This document shows positions 25,586-33,874 of a stretch of 41,762 nucleotides of DNA, piece by piece. The notes under the pieces are model-generated. The model was not told where the DNA came from and did not search any database. It was given only the letters and a program-made list of their open reading frames with translations. Origin of the DNA: an uncultured Rhodospira sp. (GTDB taxonomy: Bacteria; Pseudomonadota; Alphaproteobacteria; Rhodospirillales; Rhodospirillaceae); the NCBI RefSeq assembly GCF_937138205.1, contig NZ_CAKZOT010000061.1, positions 1 to 41,762 of the forward strand, written 5' to 3'. The translations under genes and the position numbers were made by a program. The number at the start of each line of letters is the position of its first letter. The first letter of the stretch is position 1.

Positions 25586-25646
25586 GCCACATCCAGACTT
25601 GTTTGAGACGCCTTGCGTGACGGCCGGTCAGCCCCAGTACTTGGAA

Positions 25647-25676
25647 ATCATACCACGAAGAGCCGATGTCAGTCAT
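25647..25676 (-). promoter_or_regulatory. Possible promoter of coiled-coil operon
   Basis: On the minus strand ATGACT (25671-25676) and TATGAT (25647-25652) are separated by 18 bases, about 60 bases before the start at 25585. The -10 matches the consensus at five of six positions; the -35 is moderate. Confidence 0.4.
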
Positions 25677-25754
25677 CGATCGCCAGCCCCCATTGCCACG
25701 CCGGGATGATCAAGTCACCCTCTTCACCCCCTCGTGCCGGGATCCAATCGAGAA

Positions 25755-27743
25755 TCACACAGCTCTGGCACGCCGGTCGAGCCAAGCCCGGAGCGCCTCG
25801 ATCTGGTTGTCGTCCAGATCGAGGCGAAGATGCGACACGGCATCGGTGTGGACGACGACGGTCGCCGGCAACGATCCGAGTTCAGGCACGCCGATCCGCA
25901 AAGGCCGTCCCGGCTCGCACGGCAGTGTGCGGTCCAGAACGCCGGCCCCCAGCGGCGACAGGGCTTGCAGCAGGCAACTGACAGACTCGCCGCCGGTTTG
26001 CCCCTCGCCGCTCAGGTCCACCGTCACGGCCACGTTCACGGTCCGCAGCGCCGTGCCGCGCCGATCGCCTTCGGTGGTGGCGGACATGATGCGGCCGAGC
26101 GCCTGTTCCATGGTGTGCAGGCTGTCGAGCACGGATTGGGCCGAGGTTTCGACCTCTCCGGCATGGCGGGCGGTGGTTTCCGCGCTGCCGGAGACCTCGC
26201 GAATCCCGTCCGATACGCCTTGGGTACCCTGGGCGGCCCGTTGGGCGTTGTTGCTGATCTCGCGGGTGGTCGCCGTCTGCTCTTCCGTGGCCGACGAGAT
26301 GGTCGAGGTGATCTCGTTGAACTCGGAGATCACCCCGCTGATGGCCTTCACCGCTTCAACGGCTTCGTTCGTGGCGGCCTGCATGTCGGCGACCTGATCG
26401 GCGATGCTGTCCGTCGCGCGCGAGGTCTGATTCGCCAGCGCCTTCACCTCGCCGGCCACCACGGCGAACCCCTTGCCGGCCTCGCCGGCGCGGGCCGCCT
26501 CGATCGTCGCGTTGAGCGCCAGAAGGTTCGTCTGCTTGGCGATGTCGTTGATGAGGTCGACCACCTCACCGATCTTGGTGGCGGAGTCGGCGAGATGACC
26601 GATGCGGTCGTTGGTCCCGGCCGCGTGCTCGGCCGCGCGCTGGGCCGTGGCCGAGGCGTTGGTCACCTGGCGGCTGATCTCGCTGATGGACGCCGCCATC
26701 TGCTCGGCGGCCGCGGCCACGGCATCGACGCTGCTGGCGGAATTGCGTGAGGCCTCGGCGGCCGAATCGGCGCCGCCGGCAGTGGCGCCGACCGCCTGTG
26801 CCATGCCGCGCGCGGTCTCGCACATCGATTGGGCCTGATCGGCGACGGCGGACATCACCTGACGCACCTGCTCGTCCAGGGCGCTGGTCAAGGCCAGCAT
26901 CTCGCCTTGCACCTGGCGGGCACTGCGGCGTTGCTGCGCGGCCTGTTCGGTCTGCAGGCGCCTGACTTCCTGGGCGTTCTCCTTGAACCCCTGGACGGCG
27001 CCGGCCATGGTCCCGATTTCGCTGCTCGCCCCCCGGTGCGGAATGGAGACCGACAGGTCACCGCCCGACAGCGTCTCCATGGCGGCGACGATGTCCTTCA
27101 GCGGCCGGACGATGGACACGCGCGCCACCAACAGGCCAATCGCCAGCCCGAGCACGCCGCACCCGGCGAGGATCACCAGGATCCACGTCCTGAGGGTCTC
27201 GAGCGAGGCGAAGAACTGATCCACCTTCGTCCCGACGTACAGAATACCGATCACATCCCCGTTCCGCCCCAGGATGGGGTCATAGCCGGTGATGTAAGAT
27301 TGGCCGAGGATATCGACGATGCCGCGAAACGGCTCCTTGTCGAAGAACACGGACTCATAGGCCGCGTTGCGCGCCAGCGTCGTGCCGACGGCCCGCGAGC
27401 CGTCGTCCCGCACCACGTTGGTCGCCACGCGGGTATCGCCCATGAAGATGGTGGCCGTGCCACCGACCTGCGCGACGATCTCGTCGACGATCTCATTGTT
27501 GCCGTTCAGGACCGTCGACCCGGCGACGAGCGCCTCGTCCTCCAATCGGACGTCCGCCCCGTACTCCCGGATTTCGTCCCAGGCCACGCGCATGTTCTGG
27601 TCGATTGCCGCCACGGCATTGCGTTCGGCATCGCGGTTCAGCACGACGATCATGGCCACCGCAACAGTGACCCCGATCAGAAGAGTATTGACCAGGACGA
27701 CCAGAGCGACGCGCAGTGTGATGGTGAGTTTGGGCCGCGACAT
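25755..27743 (-). CDS. Methyl-accepting chemotaxis protein with Cache and PilZ domains
   Basis: Transmembrane chemoreceptor of 662 residues. TM1 is at about 9-31, followed by a periplasmic single Cache domain to about residue 185 ([37 protein letters not shown]). TM2 is at about 190-212, then HAMP ([25 protein letters not shown]) and the signalling hairpin with the tip [23 protein letters not shown]. The C-terminal ~100 residues look like PilZ, with an Arg cluster (DRRGTALR) and DLSGEG, suggesting c-di-GMP sensing. GGGGGA lies eight bases before the start. It stands alone, without cytoplasmic che genes. Confidence 0.93.
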   Translation of the reverse strand: MSRPKLTITLRVALVVLVNTLLIGVTVAVAMIVVLNRDAERNAVAAIDQNMRVAWDEIREYGADVRLEDEALVAGSTVLNGNNEIVDEIVAQVGGTATIFMGDTRVATNVVRDDGSRAVGTTLARNAAYESVFFDKEPFRGIVDILGQSYITGYDPILGRNGDVIGILYVGTKVDQFFASLETLRTWILVILAGCGVLGLAIGLLVARVSIVRPLKDIVAAMETLSGGDLSVSIPHRGASSEIGTMAGAVQGFKENAQEVRRLQTEQAAQQRRSARQVQGEMLALTSALDEQVRQVMSAVADQAQSMCETARGMAQAVGATAGGADSAAEASRNSASSVDAVAAAAEQMAASISEISRQVTNASATAQRAAEHAAGTNDRIGHLADSATKIGEVVDLINDIAKQTNLLALNATIEAARAGEAGKGFAVVAGEVKALANQTSRATDSIADQVADMQAATNEAVEAVKAISGVISEFNEITSTISSATEEQTATTREISNNAQRAAQGTQGVSDGIREVSGSAETTARHAGEVETSAQSVLDSLHTMEQALGRIMSATTEGDRRGTALRTVNVAVTVDLSGEGQTGGESVSCLLQALSPLGAGVLDRTLPCEPGRPLRIGVPELGSLPATVVVHTDAVSHLRLDLDDNQIEALRAWLDRRARAV

Positions 27744-28024
27744 GATGCGTTCCCCCGACTGACGTTCACACGGATCGGGTATGGTGACTGCCCTTGGGCC
27801 GTAACGCAATTTTAACAGCCGGCCAAAATGGCTTTTCCCTTTTTTGAGCGCGCACCGGAGGCCGGTCGCGGGCAGGTCCGAGCGCCGGCCAAGAGCGGAA
27901 ACGCACGCACCCTGCACGCCGTTGCACGACGCCATCGGGACAGCGCCCCCTGTTGCCCACGCTGGCGCCCCGGCGTAGGGTCGTCAGGGGTTTTCGGCCA
28001 AAGACAAAGAGGAGTGCGCTCGCC
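27744..28024. other. Divergent intergenic region
   Basis: This gap holds the promoters of the chemoreceptor and of thrC. I looked for a sigma28 or sigma54 pattern for the chemoreceptor and did not find one with correct spacing. An AT-rich patch near 27810-27845 is the likeliest core promoter region. Confidence 0.35.
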
Positions 28025-29422
28025 GTGCGTTACGTCAGCACCCGGGGCAAGGCCCCCGTTCTCGGCTTCGACGAGGTGGTTTTGACCGGCCTGGCCGCCG
28101 ATGGCGGCCTGTACGTGCCCGAGGACTGGATCGCCCTGGGCGACGACGACTGGCGCGCCCTGCGCGGCCTGCCCTATGCCGAGGTGGCCCTGCGCGTCAT
28201 GCTGCCGTACGTCGGCGCCGCCCTGACCGAGGAGGAACTGGCCGACCTGTTGGACGCGGCCTATGCGCGTTTCGACCATCCGGCGGTCGCGCCGTTGCGC
28301 CAGATCGGTCCGCACGACTGGATGATGGAGCTGTTCCACGGCCCCACCCTGGCGTTCAAGGACCACGCCATGCAGGTCCTGGGGCCGCTGTTCGAGCTGC
28401 TGCTCACCCGGGCCGGGCGGCGCGTCACCATCGTCGGCGCCACGTCGGGGGACACGGGCTCGGCGGCCATCGAGGCGTGCCGCGACCGCGAGGCCATCGA
28501 CATCTTCATCCTGCACCCCAAGGGCCGCGTCTCGGACGTGCAACGCCGCCAGATGACCACGGTGCAGTCGTCCAACGTGCACAACATCGCCGTCAACGGC
28601 ACCTTCGACGATTGCCAGGCGCTGGTGAAGTCGCTGTTCGCCGATGCCCCGTTCCGTGACGAGGTGGGCCTGTCGGCCGTCAACTCCATCAACTGGGCGC
28701 GCATCGTCGGCCAGGTGGTGTACTACGCCTGGGCCGGCGTGGCCCTGGGCGCCCCCGACCGCAGCCTGGGCTTCAGCGTGCCCACCGGCAACTTCGGCAA
28801 CATCTTCGCCGGCTACGTCGCCCGGCAGATGGGGCTGCCAATCGACCGGCTTGTGGTGGGCTCGAACCGCAATGACATCCTGACCCGGTTCCTGGAGACG
28901 GGAACCATGAACCAGGACACCGTCGTGCCCACGCTCAGCCCCAGCATGGACATCCAGGTCTCCAGCAACTTTGAGCGGCTGTTGTTCGAGATCCACGGTC
29001 GCGACGCCGACGAGGTGCGCGCGGCCATGGACAGCTTCCGCCAGGGCGGGGCCTACAGCGTGGCGGACGACCTGCACCAGGAACTTCTCGGCCTGTTCCG
29101 GGGCCACCGGCTGACCGACGAGGAAACCCTGGACGCCATGCGCGTCATCCAGGAGGAAACCGGCATGTTGGTGGATCCGCACTCGGCCATCGGCATCGTC
29201 GCCGGCCAGGTGGCCGGGCGGCGCGACGAGGGCGGCGTGACGGTCTCGCTGGCCACCGCGCACCCGGCCAAGTTCCCCGACGCGGTCGAGAAGGCCACCG
29301 GCATCCGCCCGCCGCTGCCACCGCGCCTGGCCGACCTGTTCCAGCGCGAGGAACGCATGGTCGAGGCGCCCAACGATACCCGCGCCATCCAGGCCATCGT
29401 GCGCGAGGGGGTGCGGCGGTAG
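28025..29422 (+). CDS. thrC: Threonine synthase
   Basis: PLP enzyme of 465 residues that converts O-phosphohomoserine to threonine, the last step of threonine biosynthesis. The N-terminal RYVSTRGKAPVLGFDEVVLTGLAADGGLYVP is diagnostic, the PLP Lys is in HGPTLAFKDHAMQ, the phosphate-binding loop is ATSGDTGSAA and substrate contacts lie in SVPTGNFGNIFAGY. Length is normal for the bacterial long form. GTG at 28025 preceded by GAGGAG is the start. Its last 43 bases are repeated at 29920-29962, so the 3' end seems to have been replaced or duplicated when the following cassette was acquired. Confidence 0.96.
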   Translation: MRYVSTRGKAPVLGFDEVVLTGLAADGGLYVPEDWIALGDDDWRALRGLPYAEVALRVMLPYVGAALTEEELADLLDAAYARFDHPAVAPLRQIGPHDWMMELFHGPTLAFKDHAMQVLGPLFELLLTRAGRRVTIVGATSGDTGSAAIEACRDREAIDIFILHPKGRVSDVQRRQMTTVQSSNVHNIAVNGTFDDCQALVKSLFADAPFRDEVGLSAVNSINWARIVGQVVYYAWAGVALGAPDRSLGFSVPTGNFGNIFAGYVARQMGLPIDRLVVGSNRNDILTRFLETGTMNQDTVVPTLSPSMDIQVSSNFERLLFEIHGRDADEVRAAMDSFRQGGAYSVADDLHQELLGLFRGHRLTDEETLDAMRVIQEETGMLVDPHSAIGIVAGQVAGRRDEGGVTVSLATAHPAKFPDAVEKATGIRPPLPPRLADLFQREERMVEAPNDTRAIQAIVREGVRR

Positions 29423-29423
29423 C
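29381..29423 (+). repeat. Direct repeat, thrC 3' end (copy 1)
   Basis: The last 43 bases of thrC including the stop codon. The first 30 bases are identical to 29920-29949; after a four-base stretch with three differences, nine more bases match. Together with copy 2 it brackets the DUF4160/DUF2442 cassette. Confidence 0.85.
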
Positions 29424-29476
29424 CTAGCCGGCCGGTCGCGCGCGGTGTCGTTTCGTGGTCATGGGATACCCTTGCG

Positions 29477-29628
29477 ATGCCCACCATCAGCATGTTCTAT
29501 GGCATCATCGTTTCGATGTTTTTCGAATGGTTCAAGTCTGGGTCGACCTGCACCGCGACGAATTGCTGGCGAACTGGGAGTTGGCGACGAGTGGCGTTGA
29601 ACCGTTCCGGATTGACCCCCTGAAGTAG
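29477..29628 (+). pseudogene. DUF4160 gene with internal deletion
   Basis: The start MPTISMFYGIIVSMFFE is the conserved N-terminus of DUF4160 proteins, and the end (WVDLHRDELLANWELA...FRIDPLK, read one frame back) is their conserved C-terminus. About the middle half of the domain, including the expected DHxPPHFH segment, is missing, and the two pieces meet out of frame near 29525. DUF4160 proteins are commonly paired with DUF2442 proteins in modules thought to act like toxin-antitoxin pairs. This copy cannot make a working protein. Confidence 0.8.
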
Positions 29629-29640
29629 AGGGAGGCCACC

Positions 29641-29901
29641 ATGTTGCTGGATGTCGTCCGTGTGGAGGCCCACACCGACTTCACGCTGTGGCTGGAGTTC
29701 GAGGGTGGCGAACGGCGCCGCTTTGACATGGCCCCGCATATGGATCAGAAACCCTGGAATCGACTGAAAGACAGTGCGGTGTTCCGGGCCGCGTTCGTTC
29801 AGAACGGCAGCGTCGCCTGGCCGGGAAACATCGATATCGACCCTGAAACGCTTTACGAACGGTCCGTTCCACTGACGGAACCGCTTCGAATGAAGGCTTG
29901 A
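29641..29901 (+). CDS. DUF2442 protein
   Basis: Small protein of 86 residues with a DUF2442 domain: DVVRVEAHTDFTLWLEFEGGERRRFDM, then LKDSAVFRAAFVQNGSVAWPGNIDIDPETLYERS. It normally pairs with the DUF4160 gene just upstream, which is decayed here, so this gene is an orphan partner. The function is not established; an antitoxin-like or DNA-binding role has been suggested for the pair. GAGGGAGG lies upstream of the ATG. Confidence 0.85.
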   Translation: MLLDVVRVEAHTDFTLWLEFEGGERRRFDMAPHMDQKPWNRLKDSAVFRAAFVQNGSVAWPGNIDIDPETLYERSVPLTEPLRMKA

Positions 29902-29919
29902 TCACCTGGGTCGGCGACG

Positions 29920-29962
29920 CGCGCCATCCAGGCCATCGTGCGCGAGGGGATCAGGCGGTAGC
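29920..29962 (+). repeat. Direct repeat, thrC 3' end (copy 2)
   Basis: A second copy of the thrC terminus, reading RAIQAIVREGIRR and stop, against RAIQAIVREGVRR in thrC. It keeps coding sense with a conservative Val to Ile change, so it looks like a displaced allele of the gene's original end rather than a random match. It lies 18 bases after the DUF2442 stop. Confidence 0.85.
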
Positions 29963-30279
29963 AGCAGACAGGTTTCCAAACATTGGTCAGCAGTTCTGAA
30001 ATCTGACTGAAAGGCGATGGCCCGGACGGCACCAGCCACTCTCCGGCCCACGGTTGGGCCGACTCAGACTCCGGCCCCGAAACAACGTCCTTGGTTCGCC
30101 GCGCCCCCTCTCTCCGTTCGAGGAGGGACCCTGACTCGCACGTCGAGGGCACGCTGAGCCCGTCGAAGGTCGGGCGATCTAAGAAAACCCATAATACGTT
30201 CAACTTGAGATTTATTGTTGACATCCCGAAACGGCACCTTCAGGCTGTACGGGCACTTGATTGTCCGGGAAAGTCTAGG
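29963..30279. other. Transition from high-GC to AT-rich DNA
   Basis: No gene recognised. GC-rich sequence up to about 30175 includes CACGCTGAGCCCGTCGAAGG (30150-30169), which resembles a common CTGAGCC-GTCGAAGG interspersed repeat. After about 30180 the composition turns AT-rich and the foreign membrane gene begins. Confidence 0.45.
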
Positions 30280-31206
30280 ATGAGAGTCAGGAAGCATGTT
30301 GCCCTGAGATACATTCAGAGGCTACAAGAAGACCATCACGACTCCATAAAGTGGGCATGGATCGTTATACTGGGGGGAGGACTTCTGAAGGCCCTGTATG
30401 AATTATCTGGATTGGCACCATGCTATGCAAAAACAGTGTTTGGCTGGATATCTGTTCCTTTAGACTCTGCCACTTTCACAGCCTGGGCAGACATGCAATG
30501 CCCATCGCATGTTTTGATGGAAGCCCTTCTTTTATTCTTCGTTTTTGCCTTGACAATTGTTAGGTTCTTTCTGGGGAACAATAGATATCTTGATGCAAAA
30601 TATATTGAAACAATGAATTTTTTTGAGGAGGCCTACCAAAAAATGGAAAACAGGCGGGAGTTTTTCTGGGAACAGTACAAGTTAGTCGTTTCAAGATACA
30701 GAAGAAGAGATTTAGCTTTTGATGTTTTCTTTGTCATTGTAAATGGATCGATTCTTATCATAATTGGGTCGAACATCAAATACGTCGATATATTTGTGTT
30801 TTCATACGCTATCCTCCTGTTGTTTGACTCCCTATGGCTGTTTTTAAGCATCAAGTTTTCAAAAGTCCGGCATACTAAATTCTGGGCTAAATTTATTACT
30901 GAAAAAAGGTACATAGAAGATGTCACCGCAGATAGCGCGCCGAGAAAGTGGATATTAAACAACACCATACACGCCGTTTTAATGATCGCTGCAGTATTTC
31001 TTCTTACGCCGAGCGATGAATGTTCAGGTATAGATTTTTGGCATGACTACTTTCCATTATTCTTTTTCCTACTTTTCTCGAACTGCGCTCTTGATTTTTT
31101 CCTCAGCATGAATGTATACTTTCCCCGCATAGAAGGGATACATAGAAATTTAAGCAATCCTGCTGAAGATCTTCCCCCGGAAAACGACGCTGGTTTTGAT
31201 GACTAG
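30280..31206 (+). CDS. AT-rich six-helix membrane protein, unknown
   Basis: Membrane protein of 308 residues with about six predicted helices (near residues 23-43, 76-97, 145-165, 170-192, 228-245 and 255-278). A charged cytoplasmic-type segment of about 45 residues lies between helices 2 and 3 (ETMNFFEEAYQKMENRREFFWEQYK). The C-terminal tail is acidic. I recognise no family. The gene uses A/T-ending codons such as AAA, ATA, TTT and AGA throughout, unlike every neighbour, so recent horizontal transfer is clear. It sits between the thrC-end cassette and an IS element, upstream of CRISPR-Cas. The ATG at 30280 is the best start, with GGGAAAG upstream; an in-frame extension reaches 30091 but is GC-rich. 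Confidence 0.75.
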   Translation: MRVRKHVALRYIQRLQEDHHDSIKWAWIVILGGGLLKALYELSGLAPCYAKTVFGWISVPLDSATFTAWADMQCPSHVLMEALLLFFVFALTIVRFFLGNNRYLDAKYIETMNFFEEAYQKMENRREFFWEQYKLVVSRYRRRDLAFDVFFVIVNGSILIIIGSNIKYVDIFVFSYAILLLFDSLWLFLSIKFSKVRHTKFWAKFITEKRYIEDVTADSAPRKWILNNTIHAVLMIAAVFLLTPSDECSGIDFWHDYFPLFFFLLFSNCALDFFLSMNVYFPRIEGIHRNLSNPAEDLPPENDAGFDD

Positions 31207-31229
31207 GGCAGATCGCGATCAATCTGAGT

Positions 31230-32189
31230 GTCTGTCCGGTAGGTTTATGAGTCAGATCAACCTGTTACAGAGGGTGGTTGATAACACCGCTTTGGCGTGA
31301 TTCCATGGCAGGTGTGGCCTGTCAGGAAGAACGCCATGTGGACGGACGAGAACCGGGCGCTGTACAATCGCGACCACCTTCGATATCCAAGCGATCTGAC
31401 CGACGAGGAATGGGCGGTTATCGCGCCTCTGATCCCGCCGGGCAAGCCGGGCGGCGGCAAGCGCCGCGTCGATATGCGCGCCGTCGTCGACGGCTTGATG
31501 TACGTTCTGTCGACGGGCTGCCAGTGGCGGGCGATTCCGAAGGACTTTCCTCCCCGTTCAACGGTTTACGACTACTTTGACCTTTGGACGTATGATGGCA
31601 CACTGGACCGCATGCATCACGCTCTTTACGTCCAATGCCGCGAGCAGGCCAACCGAGAGGCCTCGCCAACGGCGGGCGTGATCGACAGCCAGAGCGTAAA
31701 AAGCGCCGAAAAAAGGGGCGCTGGATCGACCCGCATGGGTACGATGCGGGCAAGAAGATCAAAGGCAAGAAACGGCATGCGCTGGTCGACACGACAGGCC
31801 TTCTGATGCATGCCATTGTTCATGGGGCCGACATACAGGATCGTGATGGCGGAATTCTTGTCATGGCCACCTTGTTCGGGTTGTACCCGTTTCTGGTGAA
31901 ACTCTTTGCCGATGGCGGCTACCAGGGTGAACAGTTCCAAACCGGTCTCAAGAAAGCTGTCGCCGCTGTCAACGTGGAGATCGTCAAACGCTCGGACCAA
32001 GCCAAGGGGTTCGTCGTCCTTCCGAAACGCTGGGTTGTCGAGCGCACATTCGCCTAGCTTGGACGATGCCGCCGGCTGGCGAAGAATTGGGAGTGCCGTA
32101 ACGCCAAGGGCCTCGCGTTCCTCCGGCTCGCATCAATCCGGCTCATGATGCGACGGCTCTGTAAAGCCTCATGAAGTCTCCGGACAGAC
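31230..32189 (+). mobile_element. Degenerate IS5-family insertion sequence
   Basis: The element is bounded by terminal inverted repeats: GTCTGTCCGG at 31230-31239 and its complement CCGGACAGAC at 32180-32189. It contains one IS5-type transposase frame, broken twice. A clean target duplication is not visible (CTGA before and TTAG after), which suggests decay or rearrangement at the ends. The exact outer edges may extend a few bases further. Confidence 0.8.
31336..32174 (+). pseudogene. IS5-family transposase, disrupted
   Basis: DDE transposase resembling the IS427-type members of IS5. The first frame encodes the N-terminal domain (YPSDLTDEEWAVIAPLIPP and DMRAVVDGLMYVLSTGCQWRAIP, then the catalytic region GVIDSQSVKSAEK). 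A -1 shift in the six-A run at 31709-31714 leads to GRWIDPHGYDAGKKIKGKKRHALVD and LFADGGYQGEQF. An in-frame TAG at 32055-32057 stands where TGG (the W of ERTFAWLGR) is expected. The remaining frame continues to TGA at 32172. The -1 shift might be programmed, but the amber codon removes the conserved C-terminus with its catalytic Glu region, so the gene is probably dead. Confidence 0.85.
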
Positions 32190-32633
32190 TCTTAGAAAAA
32201 TGGGAGGCTATTGGCGGATCGTCGGCAAAGGCAATAACGCTTCGCCCGATGCCGTCGCCGTTCACACCGACCACACCGATAAGGACAGAGAGCTCCGCTT
32301 CATGCCAACTCAGTGGCGTCATCGGCCCGTTATCCATCCAGTGCCGACGCGTGCCGCGACCGTTTCTGGCATGCCGCTATGTCAAGACTCCCCTGAGCGC
32401 ACGTCATTGCCTTGGTTAGCGGCGCCACCAACAATCCATCGCCGCAATTCCGCACCTCTCCTTCTCTTGCGTTGTGGGGCGTCGGGTACGAGTATGACGT
32501 GTTCTCGGTGCGGACCGACACGCCGTCGCCTTCCGACCACTCTTCCCCATGCCCAAACAAGCCAGCCTTCAAAGACTATCCCTGACCAGCCATCCACGAC
32601 CCGTCACGCTGTGACATCCAAGGAGACTCCGTC
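32190..32633. other. Region upstream of cas operon
   Basis: About 440 bases with no gene I trust. Open frames on both strands give low-complexity translations without family signatures. This stretch should hold the cas promoter, but I find no confident -35/-10 pair. Its composition is less GC-rich than the cas genes. AAGGAG precedes the csb1 start. Confidence 0.4.
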
Positions 32634-33872
32634 ATGCCGCTGACCCACGCCGACCTTGTCGAGGCCGTCACCCAGGATGCCGCGTTCCGGCGCCGACGGC
32701 GTTTGCAGCCCGTGGGCGGCGTGGGCGACATGCTGTTTCCGCCGACCTATCCGGGCGAAGACAAGAACGATCCGCCGCGCCATGTGTTTGAACGGCGGCG
32801 GATCGCGGGGAAGGAGGACGACGTCTGGTGCGTGCTGCTGGACAGCGTGCAGTCCCAGGCCAACCGCATGGAAGAGGCCTTGCTGGAAGCCGCGCGGGAC
32901 GGGCGGCTGGATCTACCGCGCCTCGCCGTCGATTTCGCCGGGGCGGGACTGGAGGCGCTGGGCGAGATCACCTCTCTGGACGCGCCGCACCGGGTGTTCG
33001 ATGCCATCCTGCGCGACAGCCTGCTGGACGGGAAACCGTTCCCCAATAGCGATCTGGGCCAGCGGCTTGCCAAGGCCACGGCCCGCGATGCCACGCCGAT
33101 CCTGGAGGCTTCGCCCACATCCCTGCTGTTCGGGGTGTGGAATTCCACCGGCGAGGGCGGCGGCCTGGGTGCGAAGTTCGCCCGCGCCGTCGTCTCGGAA
33201 ATCGTCGGTGTGAACGTGCCGGTGGAAAACGCGCGGCGTCATCGGCGCGACGAGGTGCCGGACGTTCAGACGGCCGCGCGCCGCACCGGCAGCCGCATTG
33301 ACCCACTGGGCATCCTTCGGGCCGTCGAGGTCTACAAGGGTCCGGCCGGCTGGGATGTCACGGAGAAACAGGCCGGAAAGGGCGCCAAGAAGATGCGTCC
33401 TTCGGAAATCAACCACGGCAACATCGCACCGTCCGTGGATGCGTTAGGCATCACCTGCGACTACGCCGAACAGACCGTCGTCATCACCCTGGCCGGGCTG
33501 CGTCGCCTGCGCTTCGGCGGACCCAGCGAGCGGGACACCGCCGGCCGGGCCCTGATCGCCGCTCTGGGTCTCGTTGCCCTGCTGGAGCAGGACGCACAGG
33601 GGTACGCGCTGCGCTCGCGGTGCGATCTGGTCTGCGACGGCAAGGCCGACCTGGAACGGGTCCATGCCGACGGCACCGTCGAAGCCATTACCCTGACCCG
33701 CGATGAGGCACTGGCCCTGTACGGCGAGGCCTTGGTTGGCGCCCGCCGCGCCGGGTTCACCTTCGCCGACGCCCCGGTGATGCTGACGCCCCAGGACAAG
33801 CTGGTGCATATCGTGCGCGAGAGCATGACGCGCGCCCTGGCCGGCGAGGCCCATCCCGACGATGGGGAGTGA
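32634..33872 (+). CDS. csb1: Type I-G CRISPR backbone protein Csb1 (Cas7)
   Basis: Protein of 412 residues of the Csb1/GSU0053 family, the Cas7-type RAMP subunit that forms the helical backbone of the type I-G (I-U) Cascade along the crRNA. Recognisable parts are LQPVGGVGDMLFPPTYPG, the VQSQANRMEEALLEA helix, SPTSLLFGVWNSTG and the segment KKMRPSEINHGNIAPSVD. It is the first gene of the cas operon; AAGGAG lies seven bases upstream. Its TGA is two bases before the csb2 start. Confidence 0.95.
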   Translation: MPLTHADLVEAVTQDAAFRRRRRLQPVGGVGDMLFPPTYPGEDKNDPPRHVFERRRIAGKEDDVWCVLLDSVQSQANRMEEALLEAARDGRLDLPRLAVDFAGAGLEALGEITSLDAPHRVFDAILRDSLLDGKPFPNSDLGQRLAKATARDATPILEASPTSLLFGVWNSTGEGGGLGAKFARAVVSEIVGVNVPVENARRHRRDEVPDVQTAARRTGSRIDPLGILRAVEVYKGPAGWDVTEKQAGKGAKKMRPSEINHGNIAPSVDALGITCDYAEQTVVITLAGLRRLRFGGPSERDTAGRALIAALGLVALLEQDAQGYALRSRCDLVCDGKADLERVHADGTVEAITLTRDEALALYGEALVGARRAGFTFADAPVMLTPQDKLVHIVRESMTRALAGEAHPDDGE

Positions 33873-33874
33873 CC

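Noticed and set aside
27780-27840. Sigma54 or sigma28 promoter for the chemoreceptor
   Set aside because: TGGCC and TTGC elements are present on the minus strand but the spacing does not fit sigma54, and no sigma28 pattern is seen.
30091-30279. N-terminal extension of the AT-rich membrane protein
   Set aside because: The extension is largely in GC-rich DNA containing an interspersed repeat, and its translation is unlike the rest of the protein.
32200-32643. Open frame upstream of csb1
   Set aside because: No recognisable domain, low-complexity C-terminal half, and it overlaps the csb1 start out of frame.
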